Translations under genes and position numbers: made by a program | NCBI GenBank assembly: GCA_964630925.1 | Contig: CAZVZK010000253.1 | Coordinates: 1-9,965 of the forward strand | DNA: 9,965 nt | Direction of reading: 5' to 3' | From: RGDT01 sp964630925 | GTDB taxonomy: Bacteria; Planctomycetota; Planctomycetia; Gemmatales; Gemmataceae | Notes under the pieces: generated by a model | Seen by the model: the letters and a program-made list of their open reading frames with translations, nothing else | What the model was told of the DNA's origin: nothing | Databases searched by the model: none | Shown here: positions 1 to 7,452 of the stretch, one piece after another | How the letters are laid out: every line of letters begins with the position of its first letter | How positions within the stretch are numbered: position 1 is the first letter of the stretch

Positions 1-1
1 T

Positions 2-313
2 CACTGCGCGCACGTCAAGGGCGTGTGGGTGGCGCGCGAGCACTGCCGCGCCGGGCGGCTCGGCGGGCACCGGCCGATGGGCCACTGGGCCAACGGCTGG
101 AACTTCGTGACGGCGGGGACGGCGCGGGACGCCAACTCGCTGGAGGAGATCTTCGTCGAGCTGAACCGGATCGGGTTCCAGGGCGCGGTGAGCATCGAGT
201 GGGAGGACAACGACCAGGAGCAGCACGCGGGCGCGATCGCGGCCCTGGCGAACTGCCGCAAGGCCGACCAGCCGCCCAGCGGCATGCGGCACGACGAAAT
301 GCTCAAGGGCTGA
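2..313 (+). CDS. Sugar phosphate isomerase/epimerase, C-terminal part (partial at 5' end)
   Basis: This gene enters from the left edge; only its last 103 residues are visible and the stop is TGA at 311-313. The fragment opens with HCAHVKG, which fits the seventh strand of a xylose-isomerase-like TIM barrel, where a His and nearby residues contact metal or substrate. Further on, GFQGAVSIEWEDND fits the last barrel strand, where a Glu usually acts as metal ligand or catalytic base. Members of this family (AP endonuclease family 2) isomerise or epimerise sugars or cyclitols such as inosose. The substrate cannot be told from this fragment. The gap to the next gene is 57 bases with no clear promoter, so the two may be co-transcribed. 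The family call is fairly firm; the exact activity is unknown. Confidence 0.8.
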   Translation, partial: HCAHVKGVWVAREHCRAGRLGGHRPMGHWANGWNFVTAGTARDANSLEEIFVELNRIGFQGAVSIEWEDNDQEQHAGAIAALANCRKADQPPSGMRHDEMLKG

Positions 314-370
314 ACGGCCCGACGACCCTGATTCGCTCGGCTGGCACCTCACGACCCGAGGAGCGGCGAC

Positions 371-1831
371 ATGAACATCCTGTACGCAGCCGTGGGCGTC
401 CTGGCCCTCACCGGGGCCGACTGGCCGCAGGGCGGCCGCGACAACACCCGTAACCCCGTCAGCCCCGAGAAGGGGGCGCCGCTCGAGTGGACGCTGCCCT
501 CGCGGCGAAAGGCGGCGTCGGCCAACCACCTGTGGGAGGCGCGGCTGGGCGACAAGGTCACGACGCCCCCCGCCGTCGCCGACGGGCTGGTGTGGGTGGC
601 GACCAACAACCAACGTCCGCGCGACGAGAAGGTGAAGGAGGATCACGCCGTCCTCATGTGCTTCCGTGAGAAGGACGGCAAGTTCCTCTGGCAGTACGCG
701 GTGCCGCGGCTCGAGGGGAATGAAGACTTCAACCTGAGCACGTTCGGCTGCACGCCCCTGGCGGAAGAGGGCCGGCTGACATTCGTGACCAACCGCGGCG
801 AGGTCGTGTGTCTCGACGTGTCGGCGCTGGCGGCCGGCAAGGGCGAGCCGAAAGTGCTGTGGAAGGCCGACCTGCGCAAGGAGTCCCGGGTCAGGCTGGT
901 CACGCGGTGCCCGACGGGGAAGTTCACCTGCTCCATCGGGGAGAGCTACAAAGGGCGGATCTTCGTCGCCACGGGCAACGGCGTCGATGAGAGCGGCAAG
1001 TTGCCCGCCCCGAAGGCGCCGAGCCTGGTGTGCCTGGACGCGAAGACGGGCAAGGCGTTGTGGGCGGACGCCTCGCCCGGAACGGACCTCATGTGGTCGT
1101 CGTGGAGCAGCCCGCTGGTCGCGGAGGTGAAGGGCCGCGCGCAGGTGATGCACGCGCAGGGGGACGGCTGGCTGCGCTCCTTCGACCCCCTCACCGGCAG
1201 GCTCCTCTGGAAGTTCGACCTCAACCCCAAGGGGGTGAAGCCGTACAGGTTCGGCGGCGCGGGCGAGAGGTGCTTCCCCACCGCCTCCCCGGTGCTGTAC
1301 GAGGGCCGCGTCTACATCGGCGTCGGGCAGGACCCGGACGACGGGTGGGGCGTGGGGCACCTATGGTGCATCGACCCGACGAAGGAGCCGAAGGCGGCCG
1401 ACAGGGATGTGTCGCCCGGGACGAAGGAGCCGGCCCTCGTCTGGCATCACGGCGGGAAACTGGCGAAGCCGGACAAGTTCGATCGGGAGTACGTCTTCGG
1501 CCGCACCGTCAGCAGCGTGGCGGTCCATGACGGGCTGGTCGTCGCGCCGGAGTATGCGGGCTTCGTCCACTGCCTGGACGCGAAGACGGGCAAGCCCCAC
1601 TGGATGGCGGATCTCGAGGACGCCGTGACCGGCTCGCCGCTGATCGCGGACGGGAAGGTGTACATCACGACGGGCGGTGACACGTGGGTGTTCGCCCTGT
1701 CGAAGAAGGAACGCCTGCTGGCGAAGAACGCCGGCACGGGCACGGCGACCCCGATCCTCGCGAACGGGGTGCTGTACCTCACGGGCCACGGCACCCTGCA
1801 CGCGATCAAGGCCGCCCCGCCCAGGAAGTGA
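371..1831 (+). CDS. Exported PQQ-like beta-propeller repeat protein (single module, paralogue of next gene)
   Basis: This is a 486-residue beta-propeller protein of the PQQ-binding-like/BamB-like fold. Residues 1-16 form a short hydrophobic segment ending in TGA just before DWPQGG, read here as a Sec-type signal peptide, although its n-region has no Lys or Arg. Blade motifs of the form LDxxTGxxxW recur, for example CLDAKTGKALW, SFDPLTGRLLW and CLDAKTGKPHW. GVGHLWCIDP and FGRTVSSVAVHDGL also occur; from memory these are typical of a large planctomycete and verrucomicrobial exported family. No CXXCH haem motif is present, and PQQ binding or dehydrogenase activity is not implied. The start is supported by GAGGAG at 358-363, seven bases before ATG, and in-frame stops lie just upstream at 311 and 329. 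The protein matches the first module of the next gene almost end to end. Its ligand and role are unknown. Confidence 0.88.
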   Translation: MNILYAAVGVLALTGADWPQGGRDNTRNPVSPEKGAPLEWTLPSRRKAASANHLWEARLGDKVTTPPAVADGLVWVATNNQRPRDEKVKEDHAVLMCFREKDGKFLWQYAVPRLEGNEDFNLSTFGCTPLAEEGRLTFVTNRGEVVCLDVSALAAGKGEPKVLWKADLRKESRVRLVTRCPTGKFTCSIGESYKGRIFVATGNGVDESGKLPAPKAPSLVCLDAKTGKALWADASPGTDLMWSSWSSPLVAEVKGRAQVMHAQGDGWLRSFDPLTGRLLWKFDLNPKGVKPYRFGGAGERCFPTASPVLYEGRVYIGVGQDPDDGWGVGHLWCIDPTKEPKAADRDVSPGTKEPALVWHHGGKLAKPDKFDREYVFGRTVSSVAVHDGLVVAPEYAGFVHCLDAKTGKPHWMADLEDAVTGSPLIADGKVYITTGGDTWVFALSKKERLLAKNAGTGTATPILANGVLYLTGHGTLHAIKAAPPRK

Positions 1832-1837
1832 CCCCAC

Positions 1838-1842
1838 AGGAG
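1838..1842 (+). promoter_or_regulatory. Ribosome binding site fixing the start of the propeller-methyltransferase gene
   Basis: AGGAG lies six bases before ATG 1849-1851, in the 17-base gap after the previous stop. The reading frame is open further upstream to about 1684, inside the preceding gene. However, this Shine-Dalgarno sequence, the signal peptide that begins at 1849, and the match to the neighbouring paralogue's N-terminus all place the true start here. Confidence 0.8.
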
Positions 1843-1848
1843 ACCGCC

Positions 1849-4800
1849 ATGCGCCGCCTTTGCCTCGTCGCGTGCTCCCTCGCCCTCTGCGCCGCCGACT
1901 GGCCTCAGGGCGGGCGCGACAACACGCGCAACGCCGTCAGCCCCGAGAAGGGGGCGCCGCTCTCCTGGACGCTGCCCTCCGCCAAGGGCCCGCCGGCGCG
2001 TAACGTCCTTTGGTCGGCGAAGGTGGGCGGCTATCGGGCCGCGACGCCGACGGTGGCGGGCGGCCTGGTGTGGGTCGGCACCGACAACGGCAACCCGCGT
2101 GACCCGAAGGTGAAGGAGGACCGCGCCGTCCTCACGTGCTTCCGCGAGAAGGACGGGGCGTTCCTCTGGCAGTACACGTCGCCGCGGCTGGCGGGCGAAC
2201 ACGAGGATTCGCCCTACTGCGGCATCAACTGCTCGCCGCTGGCCGAGGGGGATCGCCTGTACTTCGTCAACAACCGCGGCGAGGTGGTGTGCCTCGACAT
2301 CGCCCCGCTTCGCGGGGGCAAGGGCGCTCCGAAGGAGGTGTGGAAGCTCGACATGCGCAAGGAGGCCGGCGTCCGGCTCAACGCCAATTCGATGCTCGGC
2401 AAGATCCTCTGTTCCATCGGGGCGAGCTACAAGGGGCGGCTGTACGTCGCCACGGGCAACGGGGTCGGTGAAGGCGGCACGGTGGCCGCGCCGAAGGCGC
2501 CGAGCCTCGTCTGCGTGGATGCGAAGACGGGGAAGGTCGTGTGGCAGGACGCCTCGCCGGGGAAGGGCATCATTTGGGCGTCGCACGGCAGCCCGCTGGT
2601 GGCGGAGGTGAAGGGCCGTGCGCAGGTGATGCACGCGCAGGGCGACGGCTGGCTACGCTCCTTCGACCCGGTGTCGGGCAAGCTGCTCTGGAAGTTCGAC
2701 CTCAACCCCAAGGACGCCAAGCCCTACAGGCTCGGCGGCGCCGGCGAGAGGAACTTCCCCGTCGCGGCGCCCGTTCTGTACGAGGGCCGTGTGTACATCG
2801 CCACGGGCCAGGACGCCGACGACGGCCAGGGCGTGGGGCACCTGTGGTGCATCGACCCGACGAAGGAACCGAAGGCGGACGACAGGGACGTGTCGCCGGG
2901 CACGAAGGAGAGCGCCGCCGTCTGGCATTACGGCGGCAAGCTGGCGAAGCCGGACAGGTGGGAGCGCGACTACTCGTTCGGCAGGACGATGAGCGCCGTC
3001 GTCGTCCACGACGGGCTGGTCTTCGCGCCGGAGCTGGCGGGCTTCGTCCACTGCCTCGACGCGAAGACGGGCAAGCCCCACTGGGTGGGCGACGTCGAGG
3101 AGTCGATCACGGCGTCGCCGCTGATCGCCGACGGCAAGTTGTACGTCGGGACGACCTCGGGGGAGATGTGGGTCTTCGCGGCGTCGAAGGAGGAGCGGAT
3201 CCTCGCCAAGGCCCCCGAGACCTGCGGGTGGGGGCTGGCCTCGCCGGTCTTCGCCAATGCGGCGCTCTACGTCGTCCACAACGGCGTGCTGCACGCCATC
3301 AAGGCCGACCCCCGCCCGGGCGGGCACTGGCCGCAGTGGCGCGGGCCGGGGCGGCTGAATGTCTCGGCGGACAAGGGGCTGCTGGCGGAGTGGCCGAAGG
3401 ACGGGCCGCCGCTGGCGTGGCGCGTCGATGAGATCGGCGAGGGCGTCGGCGGGGTGGCGGTGGCGGCGGGGCGGGCGTATGTGCTGGGGCACCGGGGCGC
3501 GTTCGAGCATCTGACGTGCGTGGAGGAGGGGACGGGCCGGCCGCTGTGGTCGGTGCCGCTGGCGCCGACGACGAAGGAGATCCCCGGCATGCGATACCTG
3601 AGCCAGCGCACGCCGCTCATCGACGGGAACCGGGCCTTCGCCGTGACGGCGCGCGGCCTGCTGGTGTGCGTCCGGGCCGACACGGGCAAGCTCCTCTGGC
3701 GCACGGACTACCAGAAGGACCTCGGCGGGCAGCGCGGGGCGTTCGGCTGGTGCGATCAGCTGTGCATCGACGGCGACAGGCTGATCTGCGTCCCCGGCGG
3801 GAGGACGGCGACGGTGTGCGCCCTGAAGGCGGCCACGGGCGAGGTGCTCTGGAGATGCCCGCTCGGCGACATGGCCCATTACGTCGGGGCGGTGCTGGTC
3901 GAAGGGGAGGGCGTCCGCAAGCATTACGCCGCCGTCACGGCGCGGGGCCTCGTCGGCGTCTCGGCCGAGGGCAAGGAGCTGTGGCGCAACGAGCGTTTCA
4001 AGGGCAACACGGCGAACAGTTGCACGCCCAACATCCTGGGTGGCCGGCTGTTCTGCGCCGGCAACTACGGCCGCGGCGTCGTCCTGCTCGAGCTGTCCGA
4101 CGCGGACGGGGGCGTCGCGGCGAAGGAGGTGTACCATGAGCGGCTCGGCACGCCGTCGTACCTGGAGATGGTCGTCTGCCACGGCGGCCACGCCTACGTG
4201 GGCCTCAACGCCGGCCTCGCCTGCCTTGACTTGAAGACGGGCAAGACGGTCTGGACGGAGCCGCGCACGGGGATGGCCCACCGCCCGCCGTACGCCGGCA
4301 CGGCGGCGGACGGCCGGCTCTACCTGCGCACGCAGCAGGGCGACGTCCTTCTCGTGCGCGCCTCCCCGGACAAGTTCGTCCTCGACGGCCGGTTCCGCCT
4401 GCCGGGCGTCAAGGCGATGGGGGGCTCGGTGGCCCCCGTGGTGACCGGCGGGCGGCTCTTCCTGCGGGAGGAGGCGACGCTGTTCTGCTACGACGTGTTG
4501 AAGGGCGCGAAGGTGGGGGCGGCGGCAACGTTCAAGGCGCCGGCCCCGGCGACGGCATTGGAGGTGCCGCTGCCGCCGGACGCGAAGCGCGACCCGGACA
4601 CGGTGTTCGTGCCGACGCCGCGGGAGGTCGTCGAGAAGATGCTGGAGGCGGCGGGGGTGAAGAAGTCGGACGTGGTCGTCGATCTCGGGTGCGGCGACGG
4701 GCGCATCGTCGTCACGGCGGCGGTGAAGTATGGCTGCAAGGCGTTCGGCTACGACATCGACGCGGAGTGCGTGCGGCTGGCGAACGAGGCCGTGGCCGCC

Positions 4801-5070
4801 GCGAAGGTCGGTGGGCTGGTGAGCATCGAGCGGAAGGACATGTTCCTGGTGGACCTGTCGAAGGCGGACGTGTTGGCGCTGTACCTGCCGCCGCGCCTGT
4901 TGGAGAAGCTGCTACCACAGATGGGGAAGATGCCGAAGGGGGCGCGGGTGGTGTGTCATGCGTTCGCGGTGCCGGGACTGGTCCCGGAGCGGGAGCTGAG
5001 CGTGGAGACGAAGGACGGTCTGACGCGCAAGGTTTACGTGTACACGGTGCCGTTCAAGAAGGCGGGGTGA
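1849..5070 (+). CDS. Exported double beta-propeller fused to a class I SAM-dependent methyltransferase
   Basis: This 1073-residue protein has four parts. Residues 1-16 (MRRLCLVACSLALCAA) look like a Sec signal peptide. Residues 17 to about 488 are a PQQ-like propeller paralogous to the whole preceding gene, about two thirds identical by eye. Residues about 490-886 are a second, different propeller module opening with HWPQWRGPG (493-501) and carrying blade motifs such as VRADTGKLLW, LKAATGEVLW and LDLKTGKTVW. After an Ala/Pro-rich linker, residues about 918-1073 form a Rossmann methyltransferase: VFVPTPREVVEKML, then the SAM-binding loop DLGCGDG (945-951), the acidic post-strand motif GYDID (967-971), a KDMF segment at 996-999 and ADVLALYLPP. 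The substrate is unknown. An N-terminal export signal on a protein carrying a SAM-dependent domain is odd, because SAM is a cytoplasmic cofactor. The domain calls are strong; the function is open. Confidence 0.87.
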   Translation: MRRLCLVACSLALCAADWPQGGRDNTRNAVSPEKGAPLSWTLPSAKGPPARNVLWSAKVGGYRAATPTVAGGLVWVGTDNGNPRDPKVKEDRAVLTCFREKDGAFLWQYTSPRLAGEHEDSPYCGINCSPLAEGDRLYFVNNRGEVVCLDIAPLRGGKGAPKEVWKLDMRKEAGVRLNANSMLGKILCSIGASYKGRLYVATGNGVGEGGTVAAPKAPSLVCVDAKTGKVVWQDASPGKGIIWASHGSPLVAEVKGRAQVMHAQGDGWLRSFDPVSGKLLWKFDLNPKDAKPYRLGGAGERNFPVAAPVLYEGRVYIATGQDADDGQGVGHLWCIDPTKEPKADDRDVSPGTKESAAVWHYGGKLAKPDRWERDYSFGRTMSAVVVHDGLVFAPELAGFVHCLDAKTGKPHWVGDVEESITASPLIADGKLYVGTTSGEMWVFAASKEERILAKAPETCGWGLASPVFANAALYVVHNGVLHAIKADPRPGGHWPQWRGPGRLNVSADKGLLAEWPKDGPPLAWRVDEIGEGVGGVAVAAGRAYVLGHRGAFEHLTCVEEGTGRPLWSVPLAPTTKEIPGMRYLSQRTPLIDGNRAFAVTARGLLVCVRADTGKLLWRTDYQKDLGGQRGAFGWCDQLCIDGDRLICVPGGRTATVCALKAATGEVLWRCPLGDMAHYVGAVLVEGEGVRKHYAAVTARGLVGVSAEGKELWRNERFKGNTANSCTPNILGGRLFCAGNYGRGVVLLELSDADGGVAAKEVYHERLGTPSYLEMVVCHGGHAYVGLNAGLACLDLKTGKTVWTEPRTGMAHRPPYAGTAADGRLYLRTQQGDVLLVRASPDKFVLDGRFRLPGVKAMGGSVAPVVTGGRLFLREEATLFCYDVLKGAKVGAAATFKAPAPATALEVPLPPDAKRDPDTVFVPTPREVVEKMLEAAGVKKSDVVVDLGCGDGRIVVTAAVKYGCKAFGYDIDAECVRLANEAVAAAKVGGLVSIERKDMFLVDLSKADVLALYLPPRLLEKLLPQMGKMPKGARVVCHAFAVPGLVPERELSVETKDGLTRKVYVYTVPFKKAG

Positions 5071-5078
5071 TGCCCCGC
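5062..5078. terminator. GC hairpin between convergent genes (possible bidirectional terminator)
   Basis: GCGGGG (5062-5067) and CCCCGC (5073-5078) are perfect inverted copies around a five-base loop. The hairpin overlaps the TGA of the propeller-methyltransferase gene and sits eight bases from the stop of the convergent WD40 gene. Neither side has a clear T tract, so intrinsic termination is uncertain. It is the only obvious structure in the short gap between the two genes. Confidence 0.35.
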
Positions 5079-5085
5079 GTCGCTG

Positions 5086-6168
5086 CTATTTCGCTGGCGG
5101 GGCAGATGGCACGCGGAAGCGGTGGATGCAGTCCCTGGACGGGTCGTGTTTGTCTGGCGACACCGTGGCGTAGTACAGGAAGCGGCCGTCGGGGCTGATG
5201 GCGCCTGCGGAGATCGTCCCGAAATTCTGCTCGAAGAACGCGACCTCCTTCCCGTCGGGGAGCGACAGCAGGGCGCTGCGGCGGCTACCCATCAGAAGGA
5301 GTTTGCCGGGTGCGGCCCCTGACCCCGGTACGATGTCGCCCCCCGCCACGTCGATCACGGCGGCCTGCTTCTTCGCGCCGATGTCCCAGAGGCGGACCTT
5401 GCCGTCGGCGCCTGTGGAGGCGAGGTGCCAGCCGGCCCAGCACAGCCCTCGGAGGCCGGGGCTCCAGTCGTGCGGGCTGATGTGTGGCTTTGCGAACGTG
5501 CAGGCCTCCTCGCCCGTGTCCAGATCCCAGACGACTATCGACTCGTCATTGGCCGCCGCGAGGTATCCGCCCTCGCGCGAGATGACGACGTGGGCCGCCC
5601 CGGCCCTCAGGAACTCGCGGATCAGCCGGGGTTTGGATCTTCGATAATCCCAGTGGTGGACGCCGCCCCTTTCCCACCCGGCGGCGAGGGACTTGCCGTC
5701 GGGGGAGAATGCAAGGGACGACGGGGCGGTTTGTCCACCCCCGCCCTCGCCCAGGGCGTGGACGGTCTTGAGGTCGGCTGGGCGCAAGAGGAGTATCGGC
5801 TCGTTGTGGGCGGCGACGGCGAGGAGGGAGCTGTCGGGCGACCAGGCCAGGGTGACGATCTCGCCGCGGAGGCCCCGCAGTCTCTCGGGCTCGCCGTCGG
5901 CGGTGGAGATGAGGCCGACCTCGTGTGGGGTTCCCGTCGGGTCGCAATAGCCGGCCCAGGCGAGGAGTTTGCCGTCGGGCGAGGCGAGGAGGATGTGGGC
6001 GGTGATGCCTGTGCATCCGTTCTCCCAATCCGTTTCGTGGCGCGGGGCGGGTGCTGGGGTATCGGGGACGAAGGAGAGGAATGCCCACGCGACGAGGCAG
6101 GCGAGGCCGGCGCAGAGGAGCGTCGCGACGACAAGGGCGACGAAGACGCTGGGTGATCGGCGGCGCAT
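5086..6168 (-). CDS. Membrane-anchored WD40 repeat protein
   Basis: This 360-residue protein starts MRRRSPS, followed by one hydrophobic helix at about residues 8-33 and a Pro/Ala-rich spacer. That suggests an inner-membrane anchor with the rest outside the cytoplasm. The remainder is a WD40 beta-propeller: SPDGK/SPDSS-type turns at 63, 110, 155 and 325, and WD dipeptides in WDLDTGE (214-220) and WDIGAKK (261-267). Roughly six or seven blades are implied, most of them degenerate. WD40 propellers serve as protein-binding platforms; no enzymatic residues are evident and no partner can be named. The start at 6168 is chosen for the arginine-rich n-region next to the helix; the ribosome site is weak (AGGTG about five bases upstream). 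The gene reads in the same direction as the upstream aldo/keto reductase gene, 129 bases away, and converges on the propeller-methyltransferase gene. Confidence 0.82.
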   Translation of the reverse strand: MRRRSPSVFVALVVATLLCAGLACLVAWAFLSFVPDTPAPAPRHETDWENGCTGITAHILLASPDGKLLAWAGYCDPTGTPHEVGLISTADGEPERLRGLRGEIVTLAWSPDSSLLAVAAHNEPILLLRPADLKTVHALGEGGGGQTAPSSLAFSPDGKSLAAGWERGGVHHWDYRRSKPRLIREFLRAGAAHVVISREGGYLAAANDESIVVWDLDTGEEACTFAKPHISPHDWSPGLRGLCWAGWHLASTGADGKVRLWDIGAKKQAAVIDVAGGDIVPGSGAAPGKLLLMGSRRSALLSLPDGKEVAFFEQNFGTISAGAISPDGRFLYYATVSPDKHDPSRDCIHRFRVPSAPPAK

Positions 6169-6204
6169 GCGGCACCTGGGGCGCGGGGGGGCGGCGACAG
6201 GCCC

Positions 6205-6213
6205 ATCGTACCA
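6205..6213 (-). promoter_or_regulatory. Possible extended -10 promoter for the WD40 gene
   Basis: On the minus strand the sequence reads TGGTACGAT, fitting the extended -10 pattern TGnTAnnAT, and ends 36 bases before the WD40 start codon. No convincing -35 box is seen at the usual distance. The match was made by eye in GC-rich DNA, so chance is a real possibility. Confidence 0.3.
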
Positions 6214-6273
6214 GGGCGGGAGACTGGTGGGTCCGAAACTCGGTCTTCCGAAAACTCGGCCTGTGGTGCTCTA

Positions 6274-6289
6274 GGCCGCCGGCGCGGCC
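6274..6289 (-). terminator. Hairpin just downstream of the aldo/keto reductase gene
   Basis: GGCCGC (6274-6279) and GCGGCC (6284-6289) form a perfect six-base-pair stem with a four-base loop, starting eight bases past the reductase stop on the minus strand. There is no T tract directly after it; the nearest run of four T is about 20 bases further on. It may slow transcription or protect the mRNA end, but it is not a canonical intrinsic terminator. Confidence 0.3.
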
Positions 6290-6297
6290 GACGACGG

Positions 6298-7314
6298 TCA
6301 CCCCTTGACCTCCTTCTCCGTCAGGCCGTGCTGGATCTGGTGGTACGGGCCGTCGAAGAACTGCGTGGACTTGAAACGCTCGTGGCGGCCGTCGCCGGCC
6401 ACGTCCTTCACGCGCGCCAGCAGCGCCCGCATGTCGTCCGCCGGCATCGGCTTGAAGGCGCGGCCGATGCGCAGGTCCTGCTCCAGGATCTTCATCGAGT
6501 CGATGCCGACCACCAGCGACGCGATGGGCTGCGACAGCGCGTAGGTGATGGCCTCGTCGGGCGTGCACACCTTGTTGACGACGAAGCGGCCCTTGCCGTC
6601 GGCGCCGCCGCCGAGGCTCTTCATGCCGATGACGCCGACGCCCTTCTTGTTGGCCTCCGGCACCACGGTCCGCGCGAAGCTGCGGAAGTGGTAGTCGAGG
6701 ACGTTGATGGGCATCTGCACCGTGTCCCAGGCGTGCTTGCCGAGCATGGCCAGGTGGATGCGCGGATCCTTGTGCCCCGTGTAGCCGAGGAAGCGGATCT
6801 TGCCGTCCTTCTTCGCCTTGAGCAGGACGCCGAGGCCGCCCTTGTCCACGATCCAGTCGGGGTCGTTGTCGTAGTTGATCTCGTGGAACTGCATCAGGTC
6901 GATGGCGTCCGTCTTGAGACGCTTCAGGCTGTCGTCGAGGTGGGCCTTCACGGTCTTCGCGTCGCGGCCACAGTTCTTGGTCATCAGGAAGCACTTCTTG
7001 CGCTTGCCGTCGGCGGCGAGGGCCTTGCCCATGACCTCCTCGCTCTTGCCGTCGTGGTAGTCCCAGGCGTTGTCGAAGAACGTCATGCCGCCGTCCAGGG
7101 CGGCGTGCATGATCTTGATGGCCTCCTTCTCGTCCTTGACGCTGCCGATGTGCCAGCCGCCCAGGCAGATGATCGACACCTTCTGCCCGGTCTTGCCCAG
7201 CTCGCGCGTGGGCAGGCCGGCCTTGTCGTCCTCGGCGGCCAAGGCCGCCGCGCCGAGGGCGGCGCCGGCGGCCAACGAGGATTGCAGGAACGTGCGGCGG
7301 TGGGTCTCGCTCAT
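6298..7314 (-). CDS. Tat-exported aldo/keto reductase
   Basis: This 338-residue protein is an aldo/keto reductase with a TIM-barrel fold, which reduces carbonyls with NAD(P)H. The first 30 residues are a twin-arginine signal: HRRTFLQSSL at 5-14, then an Ala-rich stretch ending ALAAEDD. The mature part starts LPTRELGKTGQKVS, the usual opening of the family. The catalytic tetrad is complete by position and context: Asp81 in FFDNAW, Tyr86 in DYHDGKSEE, Lys113 in MTKN and His144 in LMQFHE. Tat export carries folded proteins, which suits an enzyme that would load its nucleotide before export. Planctomycetes carry many such Tat-tagged reductases, but the substrate is unknown. The start is supported by GGAGGA (7321-7326), six bases upstream. 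The gene lies between the ClpS-like and WD40 genes, all on the minus strand. Confidence 0.9.
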   Translation of the reverse strand: MSETHRRTFLQSSLAAGAALGAAALAAEDDKAGLPTRELGKTGQKVSIICLGGWHIGSVKDEKEAIKIMHAALDGGMTFFDNAWDYHDGKSEEVMGKALAADGKRKKCFLMTKNCGRDAKTVKAHLDDSLKRLKTDAIDLMQFHEINYDNDPDWIVDKGGLGVLLKAKKDGKIRFLGYTGHKDPRIHLAMLGKHAWDTVQMPINVLDYHFRSFARTVVPEANKKGVGVIGMKSLGGGADGKGRFVVNKVCTPDEAITYALSQPIASLVVGIDSMKILEQDLRIGRAFKPMPADDMRALLARVKDVAGDGRHERFKSTQFFDGPYHQIQHGLTEKEVKG

Positions 7315-7383
7315 GACGCTTCCTCCAGGGGCGGGGATCTCGCTGCAATCAGCGTACCGCCCGGAGGAGGGTGTGGGAGGGGG

Positions 7384-7425
7384 AAAAACGAGAGAGCCGC
7401 CCCGGGGGATGGTTCCCCGGAGCGG
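7384..7425 (-). terminator. Intrinsic terminator candidate after the ClpS-like gene
   Basis: Read on the minus strand, a hairpin spans 7425-7397: four base pairs, one C-A mismatch, then eight base pairs including one G-T pair, around a three-base loop. It is followed by CTCTCTCG and a run of five T (7388-7384). It begins 28 bases after the ClpS-like stop and ends about 70 bases before the reductase start. This is the best terminator-like structure in the window and suggests the two genes are separate transcripts. Confidence 0.6.
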
Positions 7426-7452
7426 GGAGAGATCGGACGGGTTGGCTGCGAA

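Noticed and set aside
336..360. Sigma-54 type promoter (TGGCAC at 341-346) before the first propeller gene
   Set aside because: The -12 half (TTGC) is absent at the required spacing.
1684..1848. Upstream extension of the propeller-methyltransferase gene by 55 residues
   Set aside because: This frame is open inside the preceding gene, but it encodes no conserved sequence. The signal peptide, AGGAG site and paralogue alignment all point to ATG 1849.
1447..4281. Long minus-strand open frames opposite the propeller genes
   Set aside because: They are Arg/Ala/Pro-rich low-information translations, the usual effect of GC-rich third positions. The plus-strand genes have clear domains.
371..5070. 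PQQ-dependent quinohaemoprotein dehydrogenase
   Set aside because: The propellers have the generic W-motif blades but no CXXCH haem site, and I saw no recognisable dehydrogenase active-site pattern. They are better described as PQQ-like propellers of unknown ligand.
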